Positions 14,634 to 22,388 of a stretch of 31,393 nucleotides of DNA are shown piece by piece. The first letter of the stretch is position 1, and each line of letters begins with the position of its first letter. This DNA comes from DAOUJI01 sp034422875 (GTDB lineage Bacteria; Chloroflexota; Dehalococcoidia; Lucifugimonadales; JAGWBF01), in contig DAOUJI010000052.1 in NCBI GenBank assembly GCA_034422875.1, positions 1-31,393 of the forward strand. Reading direction: 5' to 3'. The notes below the pieces were generated by a model. The model did no database searches, was not told where the DNA came from, and worked only from the letters and a program-made list of their open reading frames with translations. Made by a program: the position numbers and the translations under genes.

Positions 14634-15662
14634 CTATTGCCAGGTGAGCACTATCTTGCCAAAGTTGTCTCTGTTAATCATGGCGTGATGGGCGTCCTGG
14701 ACCTCCTCGAATGGAAAGACCTTGTGGACCACAGGTTTCATTCGGCCCGCCTCCATAAGCCTGAGGGACTCATGCATGTAGCTGTTGCTGCCCATAAAGG
14801 ACCAGCCGACGGAGATTTTCCTGTCCCGCAGCGTGGCCATGTCGACGGACATGGGAGTGGTGTCGGTGAAGCCGCAGTTGACCACGCGCCCTCCGGGAGC
14901 CATCCCCTTTATCAACTCCTCGATGGTCCGGCCTCCCACGCTGTCCGCCGCTACGTTCACCCCGCGCCCGTCGGTGATTTCCAGGAGCTGCTGGTGCCAG
15001 TCGGGCTGCGTGTAGTCAATGGCCGCGTCAGCTCCCAGGTCCAGCCCCTTCTGCCGCTTTTCCTCAGTGGAGGCAGTGGTAATGACTTTCGCTCCCGTAG
15101 CCTTGGCGATTTGTATTGCTGCGATGCCCACTCCGCTGCCGGCGGCGGTGACCAGGACCCACTCTCCTGGCTCGACCCTCGCCCTCTCGTGGAGCATCCG
15201 CCAGGCCGTGATGAAGACTAGGGGCACTGAAGCGGCTTCTTCCAGGCTAAGGTTGGAGGGAAGCGGAGCCAGGTTAGCTGCGGGAACGGTCATGAGCTCC
15301 GAATATCCCCCGTCCCTGCCCACTCCTAATAGGTGGTACCGGGGGCAGTCGGCGTGGCGTCCACGCAAACACTGGAAGCAGTGCTGGCAGCTAATGCCGG
15401 GAGACACCACCACCTGGTCTCCGACCGAATATCCCGTTACTCCCGGGCCCAACGCCTCCACCACACCTGAAACGTCGCTGCCCATGATGCGCGGGCCTCC
15501 GAATCGACGGTTGTCCGGGTTTTTGGTGGCCCAGACGTCCAGGTGGTTCATGGCGCAGCCCTTGACCCTTAAAAGGACTTCACCAGCGGCGGGCTTTGGG
15601 TCAGGCAATTCGGTGATGGCCAACGCCTCAACGCCGCCCGACTCGTAGACTATTCCTCTCAT
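14634..15662 (-). CDS. Zinc-containing MDR alcohol dehydrogenase / quinone oxidoreductase-like protein
   Basis: The 342-aa medium-chain dehydrogenase has the N-terminal GroES-like fold, structural zinc cysteines in CQHCFQCLRGRHADC, and the NAD(P)-binding turn AAGSGVGIAAIQIAK. The catalytic zinc region is not fully standard: the usual CGTD segment reads CAMNHLDVW, as in quinone-oxidoreductase-like members. It probably oxidises or reduces an alcohol, ketone or enone with NAD(P)H. GGAGGAG just before the ATG supports the start. Neighbours are CoA-transferase genes upstream and the cupin downstream, all on the same strand. The true substrate is unknown. Confidence 0.92.
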   Translation of the reverse strand: MRGIVYESGGVEALAITELPDPKPAAGEVLLRVKGCAMNHLDVWATKNPDNRRFGGPRIMGSDVSGVVEALGPGVTGYSVGDQVVVSPGISCQHCFQCLRGRHADCPRYHLLGVGRDGGYSELMTVPAANLAPLPSNLSLEEAASVPLVFITAWRMLHERARVEPGEWVLVTAAGSGVGIAAIQIAKATGAKVITTASTEEKRQKGLDLGADAAIDYTQPDWHQQLLEITDGRGVNVAADSVGGRTIEELIKGMAPGGRVVNCGFTDTTPMSVDMATLRDRKISVGWSFMGSNSYMHESLRLMEAGRMKPVVHKVFPFEEVQDAHHAMINRDNFGKIVLTWQ

Positions 15663-15680
15663 GCTCTCCTCCGGTGTTAG

Positions 15681-15715
15681 CCTTCACCCCGGCCCTCTCC
15701 CAGAAAGAGAGGGGA
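15681..15715. repeat. GAGAGGG-family palindromic repeat after the CoA-transferase genes
   Basis: CCTTCACCCCGGCCCTCTCC and a GAGAGGGG arm separate the end of the beta-type CoA-transferase gene from the oxidoreductase start. It is intergenic here. Confidence 0.65.
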
Positions 15716-15732
15716 ATTATGCGTTTGGTGGG

Positions 15733-16401
<669 letters not shown>

Positions 16402-16439
16402 ACGGCTGCCTCCGACTCAGGAAATTCTTGAAATGGGGG

Positions 16440-17159
16440 CTATCGTCCCGGAGGTTGTTCAAAGATTCCCTCGGGTGGCGGGGGAATCATTACGATACGG
16501 TTCACGCATATGCCTGGGGTGTGCACACAGTCAGGGTCCAACTCACCCAGCTCCACGATTTCGTGTTCCACCTCTACTATCGTGATCCTGGCTGCCTGGG
16601 CCATTACAGGGTTGAAGTTGCGCTGGGACAGCCGGTACTGGAGATTCCCAAAGGTGTCCGACCTCCACGCCCTGATGAAAGCGTAGTCGGCATGGAGGGG
16701 ATATTCCAGTACATACTCCCTGCCGTTTATGGTCCGGTGTTCTTTACCCTCGGCCAATTCGGTGCCCACCGATGTCGGCGTGTAGAAGGCGCCTATTCCC
16801 GCTCCGGCGGCCCGCATCCGTTCGGCCAACGTTCCTTGGGGTACCAGTTCAGCCTCGATTTCACCTGCCTGGTACATGTCAGACCAGGCGGATGTCCGGG
16901 AAGGGTGGGGTTCGGCGGAAAAGGCCAGGACCATCTTCTTCATGCGCCCGGCTTCGATCAGGTTGAGCACGTCCATGGAGTCCTCGGGCCGCCCGAACCT
17001 GTTGGAAATTCCAGTGAGGTCCTTGGCTCCTTGCCTGAGGAGGGCGGCTATCAGGTTTCGGGGCATGCCGGTGGGACCAAACCCTGGGAACATGACGGTC
17101 GCGCCGTCGGGAATGTCCGCAACAGCCTCGTCCAAGCTGGCGACTACTTTGTTCTTCAT
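16440..17159 (-). CDS. 3-oxoacid CoA-transferase, subunit A
   Basis: The 239-aa protein is the CoA-binding partner (ScoA/AtoD): FPGFGPTGMPRNLI (about 24-37) is the family signature, followed by GAGIGAFYTPTSVGTELAEGK and YVLEYPLHADYAFIRAWRSD. AAGGAGAAG lies about ten bases before the ATG. It is first of the pair, and the operon seems to continue through subunit B, the MDR oxidoreductase, the cupin and the HExxH gene. Immediately upstream (17196-17264) is a degenerate copy of the HAM1-like gene end, so its native promoter may have been displaced; no convincing promoter was seen there. Confidence 0.93.
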   Translation of the reverse strand: MKNKVVASLDEAVADIPDGATVMFPGFGPTGMPRNLIAALLRQGAKDLTGISNRFGRPEDSMDVLNLIEAGRMKKMVLAFSAEPHPSRTSAWSDMYQAGEIEAELVPQGTLAERMRAAGAGIGAFYTPTSVGTELAEGKEHRTINGREYVLEYPLHADYAFIRAWRSDTFGNLQYRLSQRNFNPVMAQAARITIVEVEHEIVELGELDPDCVHTPGICVNRIVMIPPPPEGIFEQPPGR

Positions 17160-17195
17160 CGAGTATCAGCTTCTCCTTGAAGTGTGCATCGAATC

Positions 17196-17264
17196 TTACT
17201 CCAAACCGTTTGAGTACGCCACCGTCAACGGCTTAGGGAGACGCCGTCACACCTTCGTCTTCAG
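17196..17264 (-). pseudogene. Relic of the 3' end of the HAM1/RdgB-like gene (attachment-site-like duplicate)
   Basis: This 69-base stretch aligns without gaps to 18036-18104, the last codons of the HAM1-like gene. The terminal 29 bases are identical at 28 positions; the other 40 match at about 19. Translated in the same frame it reads LKTKV, a stop, then RRLPKPLTVAYSNGLE and the same TAA, against LKIKVRDCFTEGRAVADSNGLE in the intact gene. It is therefore a displaced, broken gene end and lies on the far side of the second toxin-antitoxin module. Confidence 0.75.
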
Positions 17265-17280
17265 GTGTGCCTCCACACCT
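17263..17280 (-). other. Hairpin after the second PIN toxin gene
   Basis: AGGTGTG (17263-17269) and CACACCT (17274-17280) form a perfect 7-bp stem with a four-base loop, beginning six bases after the toxin stop. There is no T run, so it may act as a weak terminator or mRNA-stabilising end. Confidence 0.45.
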
Positions 17281-17286
17281 ATCGGT

Positions 17287-17691
17287 CTACCACACAGTCT
17301 GAACCTGCAACGAAGCCCGAAGAGTTTCGTCCCGCGTGACAACCGGAGCGTCCAAGGCCGCCGACTCTGCTGCGAGAAGACGGTCGTGCATCTCTGGAAT
17401 CTCCGGAAACAAGTCCAATTTTTCCAACTGCGCCCTGCCCAAATCCGACAGCTCTATTCCGTCCACGTCGTTCAACACTTCCAGCAGGTCAGACGGCGCT
17501 AGAGGCTCGCCGAGCTTGACCGAAAGGAAATACAACTCGGCTACGGTGATGGCTGGAACTACGATTGTCGCTTCGCTTGTCTCGGCCAACCGGAATACGG
17601 CAGAGGCGGCGGGAGAAAGACGCTCAGGAGACCTGAGATACCACCACAGGGCATGAGTGTCGGCTACGAACCTAATCTGATTGTTAAACAC
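17287..17691 (-). CDS. PIN-domain toxin, VapC type (second module)
   Basis: The 134-aa protein has the PIN acidic set: D11 in FVADTHALWWYL, E52 in ITVAELYFL, D103 in EMHDRLLAAES, and D121 in VVTRDETL. The DTHALWW start and VTRDETLR end are typical of VapC RNases paired with Phd-type antitoxins. The start codon is GTG at 17691, four bases after the antitoxin stop, so translation is coupled. It differs clearly from the first PIN protein (3205), so the two modules are not recent copies of each other. The module lies between duplicated gene ends. Confidence 0.9.
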   Translation of the reverse strand: MFNNQIRFVADTHALWWYLRSPERLSPAASAVFRLAETSEATIVVPAITVAELYFLSVKLGEPLAPSDLLEVLNDVDGIELSDLGRAQLEKLDLFPEIPEMHDRLLAAESAALDAPVVTRDETLRASLQVQTVW

Positions 17692-17695
17692 GGCT

Positions 17696-17959
17696 CTATG
17701 TCGTCCCGCCGGACTCCGGTGTCTGAGGCTCCCATATCGCCTTGACGGCCAGGAAATCCTCGTAGCTTGCGTCGGGAAGATCAGTCATGGCCCCCCGTAG
17801 GTCCCTAAGCGACGGCCTCCCCTTAACAGCGGGCTGGGCGGGAACGAGTTTCCCGCACGGGTGACCCCGTCTGGTGATGATAACCTCGTCGCCGTCCTTG
17901 AGGTTTCTGAGTATTTCGCTGGCTTTGGCTTTGAATTCTCTTACGCTATATGTGGTCAC
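17696..17959 (-). CDS. Phd/YefM-type antitoxin (second module)
   Basis: The 87-aa protein reads TTYSVREFKAKASEILRN then DEVIITRRGHPCGKLVP, the standard Phd/YefM fold, with a longer C-terminal tail (RPSLRDLRGAMTDLPDASYEDF) that should wrap the toxin. The start is GTG at 17959 with AGGA eight bases upstream. An inverted repeat overlapping an extended -10 promoter lies about 40 bases upstream, fitting autorepression. It is the first gene of the pair. Confidence 0.9.
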   Translation of the reverse strand: MTTYSVREFKAKASEILRNLKDGDEVIITRRGHPCGKLVPAQPAVKGRPSLRDLRGAMTDLPDASYEDFLAVKAIWEPQTPESGGTT

Positions 17960-17997
17960 TTCATATGTCCTATATGGTTACTTTGAGGCCCCTATTG

Positions 17998-18019
17998 TGA
18001 CTACAGTATAACATAGTCA
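17998..18019 (-). promoter_or_regulatory. Promoter/operator of the second toxin-antitoxin module
   Basis: A perfect inverted repeat TGACTA (17998-18003) / TAGTCA (18014-18019) with a ten-base spacer brackets, on the minus strand, the extended -10 sequence TG-T-TATACT (18013-18005). An antitoxin bound here would cover the promoter. The region is much more AT-rich than its surroundings. Confidence 0.55.
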
Positions 18020-18035
18020 TACAATCACTACGACA

Positions 18036-18064
18036 TTACTCCAAACCGTTTGAGTCCGCCACCG
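18036..18064. repeat. 29-base direct repeat, copy in the intact gene end (partner at 17196-17224)
   Basis: The last 29 bases of the HAM1-like gene recur at 17196-17224 with one mismatch, 840 bases away in the same orientation. The two copies enclose the second antitoxin/toxin pair and nothing else recognisable. Confidence 0.85.
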
Positions 18065-18725
18065 CTCGCCCTTCTGTGAAGCAGTCCCGCACTTTTATCT
18101 TCAGCCGGGACCAGTGGTCGCCTATGGAGTCCAGGTCCGCTTCCGGCCCGTTAAGGGCGGCGGCGTAGGTCTTGCCTAGCTCTGGAAGGAACCACAACGA
18201 GAAAAACCAGAAGCCGGGTATGCGATGAATGGGATCGGGTTCTTTCAGAATGTATCCGGTCGGACCTTCGACGGACCAGGAAACGGTAGGCAGCTCACTT
18301 ACTGCCAAGGCGACTGACTCCACCCACACGCCCTTGCGGTCCTCTCCGCTATACTGAGTCATTAACTCCAGCAACCGGCGTATACGGGCATCGTCGTTAG
18401 CGTCCTCTCCGGCAAAGCGTCGGGTGTGCAAGCTCAACCAGTCGTCGCCCAAGGCGGGGATCACGAGGCCGCCGTCGCTTGCCAGCGCAGGTAGGCCAGC
18501 CGCTTGCGACCAGGCCTCGGCTTTCAAACGGGCGTTTTCCTCGTGGGTCGCGCCCGTTTCCTCGATGTCCAGTTCCGACAGACCCAGGGACGCCGGAGCC
18601 GTAGCTTCAATGGAAAGACCCTGGACCAGCCACCGCAAACGTTCCAGCTTGGCGGGATTGGTCGTGCCCAACAACACCTTCCGACCCTCTCCCGGGGGGA
18701 GAGGGGGGAAGGGAGCGCGTCCCAT
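18036..18725 (-). CDS. HAM1/RdgB-like non-canonical purine NTP pyrophosphatase, divergent
   Basis: The 229-aa protein has VLLGTTNPAKLERLRWLV (T21, N23, K26, E28), the substrate-binding start of the ITPase fold, followed by EETGATHEENARLKAEAW and LPALASDGGLVIPAL. Family members hydrolyse ITP/XTP or deoxy forms to monophosphates, keeping them out of nucleic acids. The C-terminal region is divergent: the usual SHR motif is not evident. The first about 14 residues (MGRAPFPPLPPGEG) are encoded by a dispersed GAGAGGG repeat. The ATG overlaps the stop of the alcohol dehydrogenase gene (ATGA), supporting this start; GTG at codon 17 would give the usual N-terminus without the repeat. Confidence 0.82.
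   Translation of the reverse strand: MGRAPFPPLPPGEGRKVLLGTTNPAKLERLRWLVQGLSIEATAPASLGLSELDIEETGATHEENARLKAEAWSQAAGLPALASDGGLVIPALGDDWLSLHTRRFAGEDANDDARIRRLLELMTQYSGEDRKGVWVESVALAVSELPTVSWSVEGPTGYILKEPDPIHRIPGFWFFSLWFLPELGKTYAAALNGPEADLDSIGDHWSRLKIKVRDCFTEGRAVADSNGLE
18681..18717. repeat. GAGAGGG-family palindromic repeat encoding the N-terminus of the HAM1-like protein
   Basis: GACCCTCTCCC and GGGGGGAGAGGG arms form the palindrome. The element lies between the ATG at 18725 and the first conserved residues, so it is translated as a Pro/Gly-rich extension. Confidence 0.7.
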
Positions 18726-19843
18726 CAGTCGGGGAAGGTCAGAGCGGCCTTAAGGTCTTGGAAGGACTTCATCCGCTCCATTGCATCGTTGATGCCAGCC
18801 AGAGGCGTGTGGCTGGTTATCATGTCCCCAAAGGTGAAGTTCTCCGCGTTGTCCTGGAGGAACTGGAGCGCCTTCCAGTAGTGGGCGACGCTGGCCGACT
18901 GGGTTGAAATGATGCGCATGTGCTTGCGAACGATGTCAGCGGGCCTGAAGGTGACCTCGTGGGGGCCGATTTGCCCGATTATCAGGTACCGTCCAGTCCC
19001 CCGGACCATTTGAAGGCCCTCGGTGAAGGCGGTCCTGGCGCCCGACACTTCAACCACCACGTCCGGCCCTTGCCCACCGGTGATGTCCATGATGCGTTCG
19101 TGGCGTTCCTGGGCGTTGAGCTCTCCCACGTCCAGCGTGTAGTCGGCGCCCCATCTCCTGGCTATCTCCAACCTGCCCGGAGGCCCACCAATGACTATGA
19201 CCTTCCTGGCTCCGGCCGTCAGCGCCTGGGTCAGTGAGAAGAGGCCCAGCGGGCCGCTGCCCTGGATTGCGACGGTTTGCCGGTTCTCTATGCGCCCAAG
19301 GCGGTCAAACCCGTGGACCACCGTGCGCAGGGCGCAAGCCGCGGCGGACGCCAAGTCGTCGGACACTCCGTCGGGCACCTTTAGCCTGCCGGAGGTGGGG
19401 TACACGTAGCAGTATTCGCCGAAACCTCCCACGAGATAGGGGTACTCGGTGCATAGCGGTGACATGTATCCGCGCCGGTTGGTGCAGAGGGTGTACTGGT
19501 TCTCCACGGTGCAGTAATGGCACTGGCCGCAGAACCCGTGGGTCCATATGATGCGGTCTCCCTCGCTCAGGGGTTGGCCCACGGAGTCGTGGGTCACGCC
19601 GGGACCCAGCCTGGCTATGCGCCCGGTCATCTCGTGCCCCAGTATGCGGGGGAACACCGTCGGGGCGGTGGTTGACTCTCCATCCCAGTAGTGGACGTCA
19701 CTGCCACAGATGGTGGCGGCGGTGGTCTTTACTATTATCGACCCGTATTCCATCTCCTTGGGAATCGGGACTTCCATGATCTCCATGGGCTGGTGTATGC
19801 CCACGAGAGCGGCCACTTTACAGGTGTCAGGCAGCGTTGTCAT
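18725..19843 (-). CDS. Zinc-dependent medium-chain alcohol dehydrogenase
   Basis: From the ATG at 19843 (AGGAGG just upstream) the protein has 372 aa. The catalytic zinc motif ICGSDVHYWDG gives C46, GHE is at 69-71, and four cysteines in CGQCHYCTVENQYTLC (C105, C108, C111, C120) form the structural zinc lobe. The nucleotide-binding turn is GSGPLGLFSLTQAL. This is the layout of threonine/sorbitol/alcohol dehydrogenase-type enzymes that oxidise secondary alcohols with NAD(P)+. It lies 58 bases downstream of the molybdenum hydroxylase gene and overlaps the HAM1-like gene by four bases. It probably oxidises an alcohol of the same pathway; the substrate is unknown. Confidence 0.93.
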   Translation of the reverse strand: MTTLPDTCKVAALVGIHQPMEIMEVPIPKEMEYGSIIVKTTAATICGSDVHYWDGESTTAPTVFPRILGHEMTGRIARLGPGVTHDSVGQPLSEGDRIIWTHGFCGQCHYCTVENQYTLCTNRRGYMSPLCTEYPYLVGGFGEYCYVYPTSGRLKVPDGVSDDLASAAACALRTVVHGFDRLGRIENRQTVAIQGSGPLGLFSLTQALTAGARKVIVIGGPPGRLEIARRWGADYTLDVGELNAQERHERIMDITGGQGPDVVVEVSGARTAFTEGLQMVRGTGRYLIIGQIGPHEVTFRPADIVRKHMRIISTQSASVAHYWKALQFLQDNAENFTFGDMITSHTPLAGINDAMERMKSFQDLKAALTFPD

Positions 19844-19901
19844 GTCCCCTCCTGAGAATGTTATATCCCCCATCCCAACGTTCCCCCTTTAGGGGAATGG
19901 A

Positions 19902-22274
19902 CTATTGTTCCCACATGGTCTCCAGTATGGCCCCGGGGCTCATGGGCAGTCTGGTCATTCTGACCCCTATTGCGTCGTGTATCGCGTTGGCCACCGCCGC
20001 CATGGGCGGGACCAGCGACACCTCTCCCACTCCCCTCACGCCGAAGGGATGGCCGGGGTTCGGCACCTCGATTATCACTGTGTCTATCATGGGCAGGTCC
20101 AATGAAGTGGGCATCCTGTAGTCCAGGAAGCTGGAGTTCAGCATCTGTCCGTCGTCACTCATGTAATACTCTTCGTTGAGGGCCCAGCCAATGCCCTGGA
20201 CGGCTCCGCCCTGCATCTGGCCCTCCACGTAGGAGGGGTGTATGGCAGTTCCGGCGTCCTGGAAGGTGGTGTACCTCAGAATGTCCACCTTTCCCGTCTC
20301 GGGGTCCACCTCCACGTCCACCATGTGGACAGCGAAAGCGTTGCCCACCCGGGACGGGTTGACCGCCGCCCGCCCGACAACGGGGCCGCCGGTGGTGTTC
20401 AGCCTGGCCGCCAGCTCCGCGAAAGTCATTCGCAGCTCAGGGTCAGACTTGTGGGAGAGCAAGCCCCGGTCGCTGTACTCGATGTCCTCCGGAGCGGCGT
20501 CCCATATGGTGGCCGCGCGGGCTATCATCTGGCGCTTAACGTCCTGGGCCGCCTCGTATACGGCGGTGCCCGTCTTGTAGGTGACCCCGGAGCCCCCGGC
20601 GCCGGTGCTGTAGCCTATCGCCGCCGTGTCGCCTATAGACGGCTTAACGTCCTCGGCGCCGAGGCCTAAGACCTCGGCCACGTGCATGGCTGCGACGGCC
20701 CTGCTGCCCCCGATGTCGGGAGAGCCCTCAAGAAGGCTGACAGTTCCGTCGCCGTTCACCGAAGCAACAGCGCTGGCAGGCCCTGTGCCGTTCATCCAGG
20801 CTCCGCTGGCTACGCCGCGACCACGCTTCTTCCCGTCTGGACCGTCCGGCGAAACGGGCGTCTTGTTGTGGTCGTGGTCCCTGGCGGCCTGGAGGACTTC
20901 CACGTTGCCGATGCGCTGGAACACCGGGCCGACCACCTGTCGTGTACCCTCTTTGGAAGCGTTGAGCAACCTCATCTCAATGGGGTCCATCCCCAGCTTT
21001 TCACACAACTCGTCGATGACCGTCTCAGCCGCAAAGGAGGCTATGGGAGAGCCTGGAGCCCGGTAAGCCGCGACCTTCTGAGTGTTCACCACCACGTCCA
21101 TGGCTTCCAGGTAAGCGTTTTTGATGTCGTAAGGGCCGAATATCGTCCGCGTTCCCGACGCCACCGGCGACCCGGGGAAGGCGCCCGCCTCAAAGACCAG
21201 GCGTGCGTCAGCCGCAACCATCTTGCCGTCGTTCGTGGCCCCAATCTTGATTTTGATGTGGCCAGCCGACGTGGGGCCTGTGCCCAGAAACACGTCCGTC
21301 CTGGTCATGCTCAACTTCACGGGGTGTCCCGTCTTTCGGGAAAGGACCGCAGCCACCGGCTCCAGGTAGCAGCCGCCCTGCCCCTTGCCTCCGAACCCGC
21401 CGCCGATTTCCATCGGGATGATTTTCACCTGGGACACCGGCAACTCAAGCATGCTGGAAGTGTGGTCTCTCAGGGCGAAGTGGCCCTGGGAGCTGGTCCA
21501 AATGGTCACCAGGCCGTCAGTCCCCCAGTACGCGGTGGCGGAATGGGGTTCGATGTATCCCTGGTGCACCGGCCGGGTGTGGTACTCCCGTTCCACAACC
21601 ACGTCGGCCTCAGCGAACCCCTGTTCAGGCTCGCCCAGCTTGAACTCGAAATGGTTGGCTACGTTGGAGGGCCGTTCTACGTCGTCATCGGCGTATCCGC
21701 CGCCTCTGAAGGCCGCGTCGGCCATTGTGACGAGCCGCTCATGGAGTATGGGCGCGTCGTCCTTCATGGCTTCATCGGCGGTGAACACCGGCTCCAAGAC
21801 CTCATAATCCACGTCTATCAAGGTCAGGGCCTCTTCAGCAATGTGGCCGCTGGTCGCCGCCACCGCCGCCACGGTGTGCCCCTTGTACAGCGCCTTCTCC
21901 CTGGCCATGACGTTGCGGCTGTAGAAGCCGTAGTTGACGGCCGCGCCCTCCTCAATCTCCGACAGCTTGGCCGAGACCTCCGGCATGTCGGCGGCTGTGA
22001 CCACAGCCTTGACTCCAGAAAGGGCCAGGGCCTTGGAGACGTCTATGGACTTGATGCGGGCGTGGGCGTGTGGACTCCGCAGAGACCGGGCGTGCAGAAG
22101 CGCCGGGCCGGGAATGTCGGCAAAGGACGTGTCGGCGGCGTAGCGTGCCCGGCCTGTGACTTTGTCCGGGCCGTCGTGGCGCACGGGCCTCTGGCCCACC
22201 ACGTTGTAAGAGGGAACGTCCGGAGCCTTGATAATCTGTCCAGTGGCCTGCCCTGAGCCTGTCGAAAGGGTCAT
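19902..22274 (-). CDS. Xanthine dehydrogenase/aldehyde oxidase-family molybdopterin-binding large subunit
   Basis: The 790-aa protein is a complete molybdenum hydroxylase large subunit. It has an N-terminal hammerhead domain (RPVRHDGPDKVTGRARYAAD), the cofactor loops GGGFGGKGQGG and YRAPGSP, QGIGWALNEEYYM, and the C-terminal GVGEVSLVPP with the catalytic E751. The CO-dehydrogenase form I loop (CSFR) is absent. Such enzymes hydroxylate aldehydes, purines or other aromatic carbons using water. They need [2Fe-2S] and FAD subunits, neither of which lies in this window. The ATG is fixed by AGGAGG six bases upstream (22281-22286). Residues 2-10 (TLSTGSGQA) are encoded by a dispersed repeat. Confidence 0.93.
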   Translation of the reverse strand: MTLSTGSGQATGQIIKAPDVPSYNVVGQRPVRHDGPDKVTGRARYAADTSFADIPGPALLHARSLRSPHAHARIKSIDVSKALALSGVKAVVTAADMPEVSAKLSEIEEGAAVNYGFYSRNVMAREKALYKGHTVAAVAATSGHIAEEALTLIDVDYEVLEPVFTADEAMKDDAPILHERLVTMADAAFRGGGYADDDVERPSNVANHFEFKLGEPEQGFAEADVVVEREYHTRPVHQGYIEPHSATAYWGTDGLVTIWTSSQGHFALRDHTSSMLELPVSQVKIIPMEIGGGFGGKGQGGCYLEPVAAVLSRKTGHPVKLSMTRTDVFLGTGPTSAGHIKIKIGATNDGKMVAADARLVFEAGAFPGSPVASGTRTIFGPYDIKNAYLEAMDVVVNTQKVAAYRAPGSPIASFAAETVIDELCEKLGMDPIEMRLLNASKEGTRQVVGPVFQRIGNVEVLQAARDHDHNKTPVSPDGPDGKKRGRGVASGAWMNGTGPASAVASVNGDGTVSLLEGSPDIGGSRAVAAMHVAEVLGLGAEDVKPSIGDTAAIGYSTGAGGSGVTYKTGTAVYEAAQDVKRQMIARAATIWDAAPEDIEYSDRGLLSHKSDPELRMTFAELAARLNTTGGPVVGRAAVNPSRVGNAFAVHMVDVEVDPETGKVDILRYTTFQDAGTAIHPSYVEGQMQGGAVQGIGWALNEEYYMSDDGQMLNSSFLDYRMPTSLDLPMIDTVIIEVPNPGHPFGVRGVGEVSLVPPMAAVANAIHDAIGVRMTRLPMSPGAILETMWEQ
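22249..22270. repeat. Dispersed repeat, TTCGACAGGCTCAGG family, copy 2, inside a start of translation
   Basis: On the coding (minus) strand the 15-base core TTCGACAGGCTCAGG begins eight bases after the first base of the ATG at 22274 and is read as STGSG. The other copy is intergenic at 6671-6696. Confidence 0.65.
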
Positions 22275-22318
22275 CAGCGCCCTCCTTTCTTTATTCGTCT
22301 CCTTATTCGTCGGCCCCC

Positions 22319-22388
22319 ATCCTAACCTTCCCCAAAGGGGGAAGGAATTAACTCCCTCTCCCCCTGGGAGAGGGTAGGGGTGAGGGTT
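22319..22388. repeat. Two adjacent palindromic repeats between the dimeric-barrel and molybdenum hydroxylase genes
   Basis: TTCCCCAAAGGGGGAA (22328-22343) is followed by CCCTCTCCCCCTGGGAGAGGG (22354-22374) and GGGTGAGGGTTAA. The end of the second unit supplies the TAA stop of the upstream gene (22387-22389). A similar TTCCCCCTTTAGGGGAA palindrome is at 19880-19896. Confidence 0.7.

Noticed and set aside
20682..22256. Long open frame (over 500 codons) on the plus strand opposite the molybdenum hydroxylase
   Set aside because: It is the antisense shadow of a high-GC gene with clear cofactor motifs; its translation has no recognisable domain and no ribosome site.
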